A stretch of DNA of 64,000 nt from Roseomonas genomospecies 6 (GCF_008365375.1 NZ_QOKW01000020.1:50422-114421); one strand, 5' to 3'; numbered from the stretch's first letter, positions 16,260 to 25,189 are shown. A program made the numbers and translations. Notes: generated by a model from the letters alone, not told the origin.

Positions 16260-16880
16260 ATGACCGACCGTTTCCATTATCCCGACGACCGCGAGGCCCG
16301 GAGCGCCGCGCGTGTCCGCGCCCTCGAAGCGCTGCTCATCGAGAAGGGCGTCATCACCAGCAAGACCGTGGACACGGTGCTGAACGTCTTCGAAACGAAG
16401 ATGGGTCCGTTCAACGGCGCCCGGATCGTCGCCCGCGCCTGGGTCGATCCGGCCTTCAAGCAGCGGCTGATCGAGGACGCGCCGGCCGCCATCGCCGAGA
16501 TGACGGATTTGCCGGAGGGCATGGCCGGTGCCGAGGGCGAGCACATGCGCGCCGTGGCGAATGGCGAGGGCGTCCACAATCTGGTCATCTGCACGCTCTG
16601 CTCCTGCTATCCCTGGCCGGTTCTGGGGCTGCCGCCCTACTGGTACAAGGACCCGACCTTCCGCAGCCGCGCCGCCCGCGAACCCCGCGCCGTGCTGAAG
16701 GAATTCGGGCTGACCGTTCCCGAAAGCACCGAGGTCAAGGTCTGGGACAGCAGCGCGCAGATCCGCTGGTTCGTCATCCCCGAGCGCCCCGCCGGGACCG
16801 AGGGCATGAGCGAGGACCAGCTCGCCGCCCTGGTCACGCCGGAAGCCATGATGGGCGTGGCGGTGGCCGCCTCCGCCTGA
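16260..16880 (+). CDS. nthA: Nitrile hydratase subunit alpha, cobalt type
   Basis: A 206-residue alpha subunit. The metal claw is CTLCSC at residues 111-116 (VICTLCSCYPWPVLGLPPYWYK). Thr at the second place is the mark of the non-corrin cobalt class; iron enzymes have Ser there. The two inner Cys are the ones oxidised to sulfinic and sulfenic acids. The remaining family signatures (ALEALLIEKGVIT, GARIVARAWVDPAFKQRL) are present and length is normal. It forms the catalytic centre with the beta subunit encoded just upstream. No amidase gene follows inside the window, so the amide must be used elsewhere or by a gene outside. Confidence 0.96.
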   Translation: MTDRFHYPDDREARSAARVRALEALLIEKGVITSKTVDTVLNVFETKMGPFNGARIVARAWVDPAFKQRLIEDAPAAIAEMTDLPEGMAGAEGEHMRAVANGEGVHNLVICTLCSCYPWPVLGLPPYWYKDPTFRSRAAREPRAVLKEFGLTVPESTEVKVWDSSAQIRWFVIPERPAGTEGMSEDQLAALVTPEAMMGVAVAASA

Positions 16881-16920
16881 CCCCAGAACCGGCCCCTCAA
16901 CATCGTCCGGAGGAACGGGC

Positions 16921-17289
16921 ATGCTGACCCGCTTCGAACATTTCGCCCTGACCAGCATGGCCGGGGCCGAGGATTCCCCGCCCCGTGCCAACGGCACTCT
17001 CTGCTTCGCGCAGGAGTGGGAGCGCTCGGCCTTCGGGGTGGCGCTCGCCCTGGCCCGGGAGGGCCATTTCGAATGGGAGGATTTCCGCCAGAACCTGATC
17101 GCCGCCATCGGCGACTGGGAGCGGACCCAGGCCCCCGACGGCCCCTCCTGGAACTATTACGAGCAGTGGTTGAGCGCCCTGGAGGCGACGATCCTGCAAT
17201 CCGGTCTCGCCACGCCCGACGAATTGTCGGCCCGCCTCGCCACGGCCACCCTTACCGCCACCGCGCCCGCCGACACGCGGTCGGCCTGA
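16921..17289 (+). CDS. Nitrile hydratase activator / accessory protein (P14K/NhlE type)
   Basis: A 122-residue protein resembling the N-terminal half of the nitrile hydratase beta subunit (FAQEWERSAFGVALALAREGHFEWEDFRQNLIAAIGDW, NYYEQWLSALEATIL). This is the third gene of cobalt-type clusters, whose product forms a complex with alpha, loads cobalt and swaps the loaded alpha into the enzyme (established for NhlE-type proteins). GGAGG precedes the start. It follows alpha by 40 bases and is followed by the CbiM-like permease. Confidence 0.9.
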   Translation: MLTRFEHFALTSMAGAEDSPPRANGTLCFAQEWERSAFGVALALAREGHFEWEDFRQNLIAAIGDWERTQAPDGPSWNYYEQWLSALEATILQSGLATPDELSARLATATLTATAPADTRSA

Positions 17290-17320
17290 CACCACCCTCC
17301 GAACACATCGGGAGACGTTC

Positions 17321-17974
17321 ATGCACATCGAACCCGGCATGCTGTCCGCCGCCAAGATCGTCGGCGCCAACGCGGCCGCGCTCGGCCTTCTCGCCACGCA
17401 TTGTCCGGCCTTCCTGCGCCGCCCCCTCGAATGGGTCAAGGCGCTCCTGGCGGCCGTCTTCTTCTCGGTCTTCATGGAGGTCTGGCACCAGCCGGTCGGC
17501 CCGTCGGAACTGCATTTCATCGGCGCCTCGGCCATCTATTTCGTCTTCGGCTTTCCCGCGACCCTGTTCGGGTTCGGCATCGGCCTTGCGCTCCAGGCCC
17601 TGCTGTTCGAGCCGCAGGATCTCGCGCACCTTGCCGTGAATTCGCTGTCGCTGATGGTTCCGCTGGTCGCCGCGCACGCCATGGGCGGAAAGCGCCTGCT
17701 GGAATCCGGCCGTCTGGCCTCGATCCGCTGGTCGTCGGTGCTGCGCTTCGACGCCGTCTATTACAGCGGCGTGGTCGCCATGGTCGGCTTCTGGCTGATG
17801 ATGGGCGAACGGGCGACGCCGTTCGCGGACTGGGCGGTCTTCGCCGCCGCCTATCTGCCGGTCGTGCTGTGTGAGCCGGCGATCAGTTGCGGGCTTCTGC
17901 GGGCGCTGGGCCGGCTGGACGCCGCCAATCCGCTGCTTCGCGTCACCACGCTGCGCAGCCCGGCTCTTGCCTGA
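17321..17974 (+). CDS. CbiM-like cobalt uptake permease (ECF S-component)
   Basis: A 217-residue membrane protein. It begins MHIEPGMLS, matching the CbiM/NikM start in which the N-terminal Met-His loop binds Co or Ni. The second conserved region, PVGPSELHFIGASAIYFVFGFPATLFGFGIGLALQALLF, corresponds to the GTSxHLLG and LLLQALLF segments of CbiM. About six hydrophobic helices are seen. No CbiN, CbiQ or ATPase gene accompanies it, so it works alone or with an energising module encoded elsewhere. Position at the end of the operon makes cobalt supply for the nitrile hydratase the natural role. Confidence 0.8.
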   Translation: MHIEPGMLSAAKIVGANAAALGLLATHCPAFLRRPLEWVKALLAAVFFSVFMEVWHQPVGPSELHFIGASAIYFVFGFPATLFGFGIGLALQALLFEPQDLAHLAVNSLSLMVPLVAAHAMGGKRLLESGRLASIRWSSVLRFDAVYYSGVVAMVGFWLMMGERATPFADWAVFAAAYLPVVLCEPAISCGLLRALGRLDAANPLLRVTTLRSPALA

Positions 17975-17977
17975 CAG

Positions 17978-17994
17978 TTGGCATGCCAAATACA
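17978..17994. promoter_or_regulatory. Palindrome upstream of the GlxA/AraC regulator gene
   Basis: TTGGCATGCCAA (17978-17989) is a perfect 12-bp palindrome four bases after the CbiM stop codon. It runs into ATGCCAAATACA (17983-17994), a 12-mer that also occurs at 13631-13642 in the reductase/phosphatase intergenic region. A possible site for the regulator encoded just downstream; chance occurrence cannot be excluded. Confidence 0.35.
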
Positions 17995-18045
17995 ATCGGG
18001 CGGCTGGGCCCCCTCGGCCGCCCGATTTCAGGAAGAGCGTCGTTC

Positions 18046-19005
18046 ATGCGGATTGTGCTTCTCGCCCCTCCCGGGGTGCAGGCGTTGGATGTGGTGGGTC
18101 CGGCGGAGGTGTTCTGGGAAGCGGCGCGCCGCCTCGGCGATCCGAAGGCCTACGAGGTCCAGGTGATGGGCACCGCGGAGGGGCCGGTCTGCGGGACCGG
18201 AAGCCTGCGGTTCCTGGCCGACCGCACCATCCACGACCCCGACCAGCCCATCGACACGCTGCTGATCGCGGGGGACCCGTCGTTCAGCGCCATCGATCCG
18301 GCGGTGATCGACTGGCTCAGGCGGCGCGCGCCGGAAGTCCGCCGCTACGGGTCGATCTGCACGGGGGTTTTTCTTCTGGCAGCCACCGGGCTGCTCGATG
18401 GCCGCCGCGTCACCACCCATTGGGAATGCGCCGACAAGCTTCGCGCCGAGTTTCCAACGCTGACGGTCGATGCGGACCAGATCTTCATCCGCGACGGCAA
18501 CATCTCCACCGCCGCCGGTGTCACCTCCGGCATCGACCTGGCGCTGTCCCTGCTGGAGGAGGATCACGGGCGGGAGCTGGCGCTGCTGGTCGCCCGCTAC
18601 ATGGTGATGTTCCTGAAGCGGCCCGGCGGGCAATCGCAATTCAGCGCCCATCTCGCCGCCCAGGCGTCGAGCCGGACCGAAATCCAGAAGATCCAGGAGT
18701 ATGTGCTCGACAACCTCTCCGCCGACCTGTCCGTGGAGGCCCTGGCGTCCCAGGCCGGCATGAGTGCGCGGAATTTCGCCCGGGTGTTCCGGCGCGACGT
18801 CGGTCGTCCTCCGGCCGATTTCGTGGAAGCGGCGCGGCTCGACGCGGCGCGCCGGATGCTGGTCGATTCGTCCACGCCGCTCCAGCGGGTTGCCTTTGTT
18901 TGCGGTTTCGGTGACGCCGGCACCATGAGGCGCGCCTTCGTCCGCAATCTCGGCATCAACCCGGCCGACTACCGGAAGCGCTTCCGCACGACGACGGCGG
19001 CCTGA
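18046..19005 (+). CDS. GlxA-type AraC-family regulator (DJ-1/PfpI-like domain plus HTH)
   Basis: A 319-residue regulator. Residues about 1-175 are a DJ-1/PfpI-like amidotransferase fold (RIVLLAPPGVQALDVVGPAEVF, SICTGVFLLAATGLLDGRRVTTHWECADKL, AAGVTSGIDLALSLLEEDHG); residues about 215-310 hold two AraC helix-turn-helix motifs (LSVEALASQAGMSARNFARVFRRDVG and LQRVAFVCGFGDAGTMRRAFVRNLGINPADYRKRF). AGGAAG precedes the ATG at 18046. GlxA-type proteins often control amide, nitrile or amine use, so it likely activates the nitrile hydratase operon it follows by 71 bases. That link is contextual. Confidence 0.88.
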   Translation: MRIVLLAPPGVQALDVVGPAEVFWEAARRLGDPKAYEVQVMGTAEGPVCGTGSLRFLADRTIHDPDQPIDTLLIAGDPSFSAIDPAVIDWLRRRAPEVRRYGSICTGVFLLAATGLLDGRRVTTHWECADKLRAEFPTLTVDADQIFIRDGNISTAAGVTSGIDLALSLLEEDHGRELALLVARYMVMFLKRPGGQSQFSAHLAAQASSRTEIQKIQEYVLDNLSADLSVEALASQAGMSARNFARVFRRDVGRPPADFVEAARLDAARRMLVDSSTPLQRVAFVCGFGDAGTMRRAFVRNLGINPADYRKRFRTTTAA

Positions 19006-19203
19006 TCCGTAGTGGCTGGCATCCCAGCCGCCTCCCGCCAAGCGCATTCTGCCCATCGGCAAAGCCTGCCCGGCGAAAGGCGGCACATATCGGCCTTCCG
19101 CGCGCCGGACGACGGCGTCCTTCGGCCCGAGCCGGGTGTGGCACAACCATTGCTTTTGCTCAGCGGAACATGGCGAAAGCCACGAACCGCAGCGGAGGTG
19201 AGC

Positions 19204-19737
19204 GTGCACGTCCTTGGACCCCACATGGCTGCCGGCCATACCGTCGTCTCTGATCGGAGCAGGACGGCGGACGCCAGCCATCCCCCAGGCTCCCCCACCT
19301 TCTCCGACCTGCTGTCGGCGAACGCCCCCGAAGCGCCTTTGGCCGAGCAGGCCGAGAGCGACGAGATCGCCCGCATGCAAAAGGAACTGGAGGCGTACAA
19401 GCGCCAGCGGGAAAAGGTCGTCCAGGGGCGGACGATCGACCCGCCGGCCATTCAACTGGCCTTGCCGGTCAATGACCGCGGCTACATGCCCTACGTGACG
19501 GCCGACCAGCAGAAGCTGATGGACCGCATCACCGACTCCTATCTTGGTCGGCCAGAACACGAGATGGCAAAGATGTGGGAGGAGTTGAGGGCCAATGGCC
19601 TGACGCCGGAGCAGCTCGCGCGCACCGCGACGTATTTCGTCAACTTTGATGGCGAGGTCGTCAGCCGTGCGGCGGCAACGGGAAGCCAGCGCCCTGCCCA
19701 GCACGGGAGCACCGCCTGGACGGTGTCGAGCCTCTGA
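19204..19737 (+). CDS. Hypothetical protein with Glu/Lys-rich coiled segment
   Basis: A 177-residue protein of no family I recognise. The GTG at 19204 is chosen because GGAGGTGAG lies just before it; the longer frame from 19012 overlaps the end of the regulator region and has no site. After a flexible N-terminal part (PPGSPTFSDLLSANAPEAP) comes a charged helix likely to coil (ESDEIARMQKELEAYKRQREKVVQ), then a mixed domain (DPPAIQLALPVNDRGYMPYVT, LMDRITDSYLGRPEHEMAKMWEELRANGL). No signal peptide or membrane segment. A perfect hairpin follows the stop codon. Confidence 0.6.
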   Translation: MHVLGPHMAAGHTVVSDRSRTADASHPPGSPTFSDLLSANAPEAPLAEQAESDEIARMQKELEAYKRQREKVVQGRTIDPPAIQLALPVNDRGYMPYVTADQQKLMDRITDSYLGRPEHEMAKMWEELRANGLTPEQLARTATYFVNFDGEVVSRAAATGSQRPAQHGSTAWTVSSL

Positions 19738-19738
19738 T

Positions 19739-19777
19739 ACGGTTGGAAAATGATCACTTCCGTCATTTTCCAACCGT
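19739..19777. terminator. 15-bp perfect hairpin after the hypothetical gene
   Basis: ACGGTTGGAAAATGA (19739-19753) pairs perfectly with TCATTTTCCAACCGT (19763-19777) around a 9-base loop. It starts two bases after the stop codon at 19735-19737. There is no T run, so it could be a bidirectional terminator, an RNA-stabilising stem or an old insertion-sequence end, since a transposase remnant lies 170 bases further on. Confidence 0.6.
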
Positions 19778-19889
19778 GAAGCCGGCCGATCGGTGCCTTC
19801 ATTGATCGAGTCGGTCGCTCCGGCGGCGCTTTCAGGTGCCCACGGCATGAGGGCATCGCCCGCATCGGCATGTGCGACGTCCCACCACT

Positions 19890-20052
19890 GGGGACCGGGC
19901 GCCTTCGAGGCGCATTGCCACGGCAACGGTGGCAGCCCACCGTGAACCAGCACGCGATCTGGCTGTATCTGCGGTTCACGCTGAGCTACCGGGACGTCGA
20001 GGAGCTGCGGGCCGAACGCGGTATCGACGTGTCCTACGAGACGGTCCGCTGA
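19890..20052 (+). pseudogene. IS6-like transposase N-terminal remnant
   Basis: A short frame whose end reads NQHAIWLYLRFTLSYRDVEELRAERGIDVSYETVR before a stop. This is the zinc-finger/HTH-side N-terminal segment of IS6-family transposases, which normally continue with RRWVLKFG and the DDE domain. All catalytic parts are missing, so it is a relic. It marks the boundary between the nitrile hydratase region and the beta-helix genes. Confidence 0.65.
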
Positions 20053-20068
20053 ACGGATACCACCTCAG

Positions 20069-23000
20069 CTATATGGTCACTGGGTCAACGTATCCATGCA
20101 CACCAATTTGATCATAGGCGATGTCGGTGAAGCCAACGTCATAAGCCGGCGAGTTCGATTGGAGACGCCAATCTCCCTCTGCCGGATTTTTAAAGAGAGG
20201 GTTGCCGACAATCGCATGCATGTCGTAGCCCAAATCCTGCCACTCGCCGAGCGCGCCGCTGTAACCCGAAGGCATCTTGACGGGAGTTGCATGGAACGAT
20301 GTCGATTGAATGCCCGAGTAGACATTGCTATCGAAGAAAACGGTGCTCGTGGCCCCGTTGACGGCTGTCGCACCTGATTGCCCGTCGCTGGGATAGGTCA
20401 GGTCGATGATGTTCTTGCTGAAAACGTTGTTTTCCATCGCATGTGGACTCTTGCCCTCGCCAAGCCAATTGGGTTCGAAGCCGGCAAGGGCGATGCCCGA
20501 GTTTCGCGTGACGATGTTGTTGTGAATGCTGTTGTCCCATCCGGAGTGGACGAAAATGCCGCCAATATTGTCATGCAGGAGGTTGCCGTAAACCTCCACG
20601 CCGCTGGCCCAGTCGTCCAGATAGATGGCGTTGCTGACCAGCTTGGTCGTGGGATCTTGGAAGACGGTGCTGACCACACCGTCCCAGCCGATGTTGCCGG
20701 CGGCTTTTGTGTTCGAAATTTCGTTATAGCGAATGACATCGCTGGTTTTTACCTGTGACCAATTGATCAGCATTATGGCGCCGCCGTCGCTGGTCTCTTC
20801 GTTGGTGTTCTTGATTTCATTGTATTCGATTACGTTGCGCAGCGCGGCGCCGCTTTCAAGAGATCCGCCGCCAATACCGAATTTTGCGATGTCCTCGATG
20901 CTGTTGTGTGAGAACACATTGTCGGATGAGGCGTCGAACCAGATCCCACTGCCCTTCTTCGTCAAAGCGCCCACGTCATGTATCCAGTTTCCGCTCACCC
21001 GCGTGCGGTCGGCGCCGTGTTCCAGAAGGATGCCGTGTCCGTTGGTTTGCGCCACCTCGTTCCTGACGATCACCGTATCGGTGCTCTGCGTGATGTGAAT
21101 GCCGACGCCGGCGTTTGTGATCTTGGCGTTTCGGATGACGATGTCGTCGCTTCGATCGACGGCGTACGCCACGCCGGAGGACATGGTCCCATCGACGCTG
21201 ATGCCGTCGAAAACGATTCCCTTGGCACCCGTGACGCTGATGACCTTATCCGTCGTGGCGAGCAACGCGCCATGCCCATCGAAGGACGCGGCCTCCGGAA
21301 CGAAGAACAGCTTCTGGGTGGCTCCGTCGATGTACCATTCCTTGGGTGCGTTCAGCATGGCGGGCGCGTTCATCAGATAGTATCGCGATCCGGCGCCGAG
21401 CGCGTCCCATGTCGTTCCGTCCACATGGACGGTGTTCGTCGCGTGGTCGATGCTCTTCACGTCGAGGACGTAGTTCTCCCAGCCGCGCTGTCCGTAGATG
21501 TTGACCTTCATTCCAGCGGCGTCGAGCCCGGTCGGGATGTCGCCCTCACGGAACCTGAAACTGGAATAGGGATTGTCGGCGGGGCCGCTTGCGTCGGCGA
21601 ACAGCCATCCGCCTTCGATCGGATTGTCCGGCGTGCGATCGGGAAAGCGCGCCATGGTCTGGCGACCGCCGCCCACGATAAGATCAGCGTCGTCCAGCAC
21701 GCCGGGCTCCGGAACGGAGAGCGCGGCCGACCACACCCCCGCGCCGGAGGAACTCCAGTTCGCGATCGGGTGCCCGCCGTGAATGGTCGGCGTTTCACCG
21801 GAATAGGCCGCATAGGTTCTGCCGGAGTCGGCTGCGGTCAATTCCAGCGCATGAGCCACATAATAGTCCCCTCCCCGGACGAAGGTGGTCGTCACGTTTG
21901 GCGTTGCGCGCATGGCGTCGCGGGCGTGCTCCAAGGTCGCGAAAGGACCGTCCGTTCCGTCGGCGTTTGGAGCCGCCAGCTTGCCCGACCACCCGTCGTT
22001 CCCGTTGGTCGCGACGTAGAAGGCGGATGCCGGGGCGGGAGGCACGGGTGTGTCCACGACCGCGGGGAAAAAGCTTTTGTCGGCGTTGACCACCAGCGTG
22101 CCGTTCCACCACAGGCCGGACTGGCCCTTCACCACATCCTTGCCGTCGAGCGCCCCTTTGTCATAGCTGACCAAGCCGTCCGTCGGCGCGACGGCACGCC
22201 CGTTGATGGTGACCGCGTTGACGATCAGCGAACGGTCCTGGCCGTTGATGACGGTGTCGTTGTCGTACTGGATCTGTATGGCATGGCCGCGGCCAAGCTC
22301 GACGTCGGCGGTGAAGGTGAAGTCTTTCGCCGTGGTATCGGCCACGCCTTCGCCGATCACCTGACCGTCCACCAGCAGCTTGAAATGCGCGTTGACGCCG
22401 CCCGCCGGATTGCCGCGGGCGTTCACCACGATGGTCGAGCCTTCGGTGTTGGGAACGGCTGGCGGAGCCGCGGATGGAAAATCCGATGATGGCGCGTTCA
22501 CCGTCAGCGTGCCGTTCCACCACAGGCCGGATTGACCCTTGACCACGTCCTTGCCGTCGAGCGCTCCCTTGTCATAGGTGACCGATCCGTCCGTCGGCGC
22601 GACGGAACGTCCGTTGATGGTGATGGTGTTGACGATCAGCGAACGGTCCTGGCCGTTGATGATGGTGTCGTTGTCATACTGGACCTGCACCTGATGAGGC
22701 GTGCCGGGGGCCGCATCCACGGTGAAGACGAAATCCTTCGCCACGGTATCCGCCCGTCCTTCGCCGACCTTCCGGCCATCGATCAACAGGTTGAAATGGG
22801 CGTTGACCCCGCCCGCCGGATTGCCGCGGGCATTCACCACGATGGTCGAAACGCCGGGGGGCGGGGGTGCCACGTAAAGGCTCGCCGGCGTGTCGAAGGT
22901 GAGTGCACCCTGCCACCACAGATTCTCCTGTCCGGCGATGACGTCCAGGCCATCCAGCGCAAAGCGGTCATAGGTGGCCTGGGACGGCATCAGGCTGCTT

Positions 23001-23272
23001 CCGTTGACGACGATGGACCGGACGGACAGGTCTCGATCCTCGCCGTTCACGACGGCGTCGTTGTCGTAGTGGACCTGAATCTTGTGCGGCCGGTCGGCGG
23101 CCACCTTCACGGTGAAGTGAAAGGCGGTGGGATCGGCTTTGTTCACGGTCGCCTGACCGGCATCCACGCCGTCGATCAGCAGACGGAAATGCGGCCAAGT
23201 GCCTGCGGCGGGATGGCCGTAGGCGTTGACGACGATGTTTGCGTCGATAAGCGGTGTCGCGGCCGTGACCAT
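20069..23272 (-). CDS. Secreted right-handed beta-helix protein with three CBM60-like modules
   Basis: A 1067-residue protein. Residues about 1-115, 140-255 and 280-395 are three copies of one module with the pattern IVVNAxGNPAGGxxAHFxLLIDG and VQYDNDTxINGQDRSLxVxxITINGR, close to the calcium-dependent xylan-binding CBM60 family. From about residue 420 (FYVATNGNDGWSG) a pectate-lyase-like beta helix runs to the end, rich in Asn/Asp turns (NVFSHNSIEDIAKF, NVIEYNEIKNTNEE). No N-terminal signal is visible, which suits type I secretion, but no RTX repeats are seen. It likely binds and modifies a polysaccharide, perhaps the one made by the operon at 26-33 kb. Confidence 0.8.
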   Translation of the reverse strand: MVTAATPLIDANIVVNAYGHPAAGTWPHFRLLIDGVDAGQATVNKADPTAFHFTVKVAADRPHKIQVHYDNDAVVNGEDRDLSVRSIVVNGSSLMPSQATYDRFALDGLDVIAGQENLWWQGALTFDTPASLYVAPPPPGVSTIVVNARGNPAGGVNAHFNLLIDGRKVGEGRADTVAKDFVFTVDAAPGTPHQVQVQYDNDTIINGQDRSLIVNTITINGRSVAPTDGSVTYDKGALDGKDVVKGQSGLWWNGTLTVNAPSSDFPSAAPPAVPNTEGSTIVVNARGNPAGGVNAHFKLLVDGQVIGEGVADTTAKDFTFTADVELGRGHAIQIQYDNDTVINGQDRSLIVNAVTINGRAVAPTDGLVSYDKGALDGKDVVKGQSGLWWNGTLVVNADKSFFPAVVDTPVPPAPASAFYVATNGNDGWSGKLAAPNADGTDGPFATLEHARDAMRATPNVTTTFVRGGDYYVAHALELTAADSGRTYAAYSGETPTIHGGHPIANWSSSGAGVWSAALSVPEPGVLDDADLIVGGGRQTMARFPDRTPDNPIEGGWLFADASGPADNPYSSFRFREGDIPTGLDAAGMKVNIYGQRGWENYVLDVKSIDHATNTVHVDGTTWDALGAGSRYYLMNAPAMLNAPKEWYIDGATQKLFFVPEAASFDGHGALLATTDKVISVTGAKGIVFDGISVDGTMSSGVAYAVDRSDDIVIRNAKITNAGVGIHITQSTDTVIVRNEVAQTNGHGILLEHGADRTRVSGNWIHDVGALTKKGSGIWFDASSDNVFSHNSIEDIAKFGIGGGSLESGAALRNVIEYNEIKNTNEETSDGGAIMLINWSQVKTSDVIRYNEISNTKAAGNIGWDGVVSTVFQDPTTKLVSNAIYLDDWASGVEVYGNLLHDNIGGIFVHSGWDNSIHNNIVTRNSGIALAGFEPNWLGEGKSPHAMENNVFSKNIIDLTYPSDGQSGATAVNGATSTVFFDSNVYSGIQSTSFHATPVKMPSGYSGALGEWQDLGYDMHAIVGNPLFKNPAEGDWRLQSNSPAYDVGFTDIAYDQIGVHGYVDPVTI

Positions 23273-23386
23273 CGGCTGATCCTCATATGCGCTTCGATGC
23301 GAGGATCATAGCCGGTGCCGAAGGTCATTTTTGTGGTATTAGAGCCAAAGTCATTTAATTCGGAAGGGGCCGGACAAAACGGTCCA

Positions 23387-25189
23387 TCAACCCTCTTCGT
23401 GGCAGCCGACGTCTGGCGCACCGGGCCGAGGCAAGGTTCTGCCCAGGCGATCCATGCTCAGCCCCGTTTCCAGTCCACGGCCGCGGCACGGGCTTGCCGA
23501 CGCCAGTTCATAGTTCCCCCGTGCGGGATCGACGAAAAGAGGGTCCCCCGCGACGCTGTTTCTGACCGCCGATGCAGAGACGCGCTCCAACTCGTCGCGG
23601 CGCGCGCAGCGTGCCCCGCCCCAGACGGCCATCCGGCCGCCGTCGGAACCGAAGCAGTTGTTGCTGTAGACATTGTCCTGCCCATGGCGCCGGTCGTTGC
23701 TGCCGCCCCCGGCCGCGTACAGGTTCTGGTGGCGGGCATTCACGGCAATCGTGTTGACGATCTGGTTGCCCGACACGGCGGCGCCGTCCGTCCGCGAGGA
23801 TATCTCCAGCGCCCACCAGCCGCCGACCACCGTGTTGTTGCGCACCCGGTTGTTGCGGGCATCCCTGGGAAGATCGGCCGCCCGGTCCGCGACCGGGTCC
23901 CATCCGGCCGCGTTCGCCTGGATCGCCAGTCCGGCGGCGTATGGGACTTGTCCGCAATCGTGCACGAGGTTGTAATCGACGTCGCAGTCGTCGGATTTCT
24001 CAAGAAAGATGCCTCGCGATTGACAGTCGTGAACATGGTTGCGGCTGATGACCTGCCGGGCGCGTGGGGCAACCACCTCGTCCCACCAGATACCCACGCC
24101 GCGCTTGTGAGGCTCGCTCCCCGGCCCGGCCCAGTCTGCGGGAAGGCAATGATGGACGCGGTTGCGTTCGACCACCACCGCGCCCTGGAGCCCGGCACGG
24201 CCCCACCCCCATGCCTTGATCCCGCCGCTCCATTCCAACTGGCGAACCTTGTCCTGAGGGCCGAGCACCGCGTCGTGAAGCTGGCAGCAGTCGAAGATCA
24301 GGTTTTCCCGGATCACCCACCGATGGCTGTTGCCGCCGAGCAGGATTCCGGAACCGCCACAGCCCCGGATCGTGCAACCGCGAATGTCCACGTCGGTGGA
24401 CGGTCGCTCGCCGGATGCCAGCAGACCGGAGACAAAGCCGTCGGCGATGACCGCGCCGCTTATGCGGAAGCGGTTGCACCCTTCAAGAAGAACCGTGTGC
24501 CAAGCCCCCCGTTCGAACCGAAGCCCGTCGATGACGAAATCCGCTCGCTCTCTCGCGACGAAGGCGTGGTCACGAACACTGGCCTCGATTTCCGGCCTCG
24601 CTCCATCCGGTTGGCCCAGGACGATGACGTGCTTCCGTGTCGCGTCGTAGCACCATTGGCGATGCGCGGACAGAAAGGCCGGCGACGCAACGCGGTTGCC
24701 CCGCTGCCCGTCCACGAACAATTGGGAGGGTTCGCCGGCAACCGGAGACACCCATCGCCGCGTTCGGCCGTCATCAGCCGCGTTGTCGATTGCGGCTCCC
24801 CCAGCAAGCAGCGGCGTTGCCGCAAGCGAATCCGCGCCGCTGATGACAGGAGCATCTCCGACACCAAAAGCCCCAAGGCCCACAGGGCGGTTCGGCGCGC
24901 CAGACGCGGCCAGGGTCAGGGTTTCACGCCAGACACCGCCGCGCTGGAAAAGGACCGCGTCGCCGGGCTGCAAAGCCAGGGCGTTTGCCGCCGCAACGGT
25001 TCTGAACGCACGGTCCGGGGCCAGGCCGTCCTGATCGTCGGCTCCATCCGGGGAAACATGAAACCTTCGCGAACCTGGAGAACGGGCCGCCAAGGCGAAT
25101 GTCGGAAGGCACCCGGAAACGGCGGTGGCGAAAAGCCGTACCACGTCGCGCCGTCCCAACCGGAGCGCCCCCTTCATTTCAGCGGACAT
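23387..25189 (-). CDS. Tat-exported right-handed beta-helix protein
   Basis: A 600-residue protein. The N-terminus has a twin-arginine signal (GRRDVVRLFATAVSGCLPTFALAA). The mature part begins RFHVSPDGADDQDGLAPDRAFRTVAAA, the usual entry of pectate-lyase-like folds, followed by many parallel beta-helix turns (HRWVIRENLIFDC, RQVISRNHVHDCQSRGIFLEKSDDCDVDYNLVHDCG, NNRVRNNTVVGG) and a capping region ending DPLFVDPARGNYEL and GCHEEG. Family proteins are polysaccharide lyases, epimerases or binders; the catalytic type cannot be told. It is in the same direction as the CBM60 beta-helix gene, 114 bases upstream of it, and faces away from the exopolysaccharide operon. Confidence 0.8.
   Translation of the reverse strand: MSAEMKGALRLGRRDVVRLFATAVSGCLPTFALAARSPGSRRFHVSPDGADDQDGLAPDRAFRTVAAANALALQPGDAVLFQRGGVWRETLTLAASGAPNRPVGLGAFGVGDAPVISGADSLAATPLLAGGAAIDNAADDGRTRRWVSPVAGEPSQLFVDGQRGNRVASPAFLSAHRQWCYDATRKHVIVLGQPDGARPEIEASVRDHAFVARERADFVIDGLRFERGAWHTVLLEGCNRFRISGAVIADGFVSGLLASGERPSTDVDIRGCTIRGCGGSGILLGGNSHRWVIRENLIFDCCQLHDAVLGPQDKVRQLEWSGGIKAWGWGRAGLQGAVVVERNRVHHCLPADWAGPGSEPHKRGVGIWWDEVVAPRARQVISRNHVHDCQSRGIFLEKSDDCDVDYNLVHDCGQVPYAAGLAIQANAAGWDPVADRAADLPRDARNNRVRNNTVVGGWWALEISSRTDGAAVSGNQIVNTIAVNARHQNLYAAGGGSNDRRHGQDNVYSNNCFGSDGGRMAVWGGARCARRDELERVSASAVRNSVAGDPLFVDPARGNYELASASPCRGRGLETGLSMDRLGRTLPRPGAPDVGCHEEG

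Noticed and set aside
16260..16880. Iron-type nitrile hydratase
   Set aside because: The metal motif is CTLCSC with Thr, and beta precedes alpha; iron enzymes have CSLCSC and alpha first.
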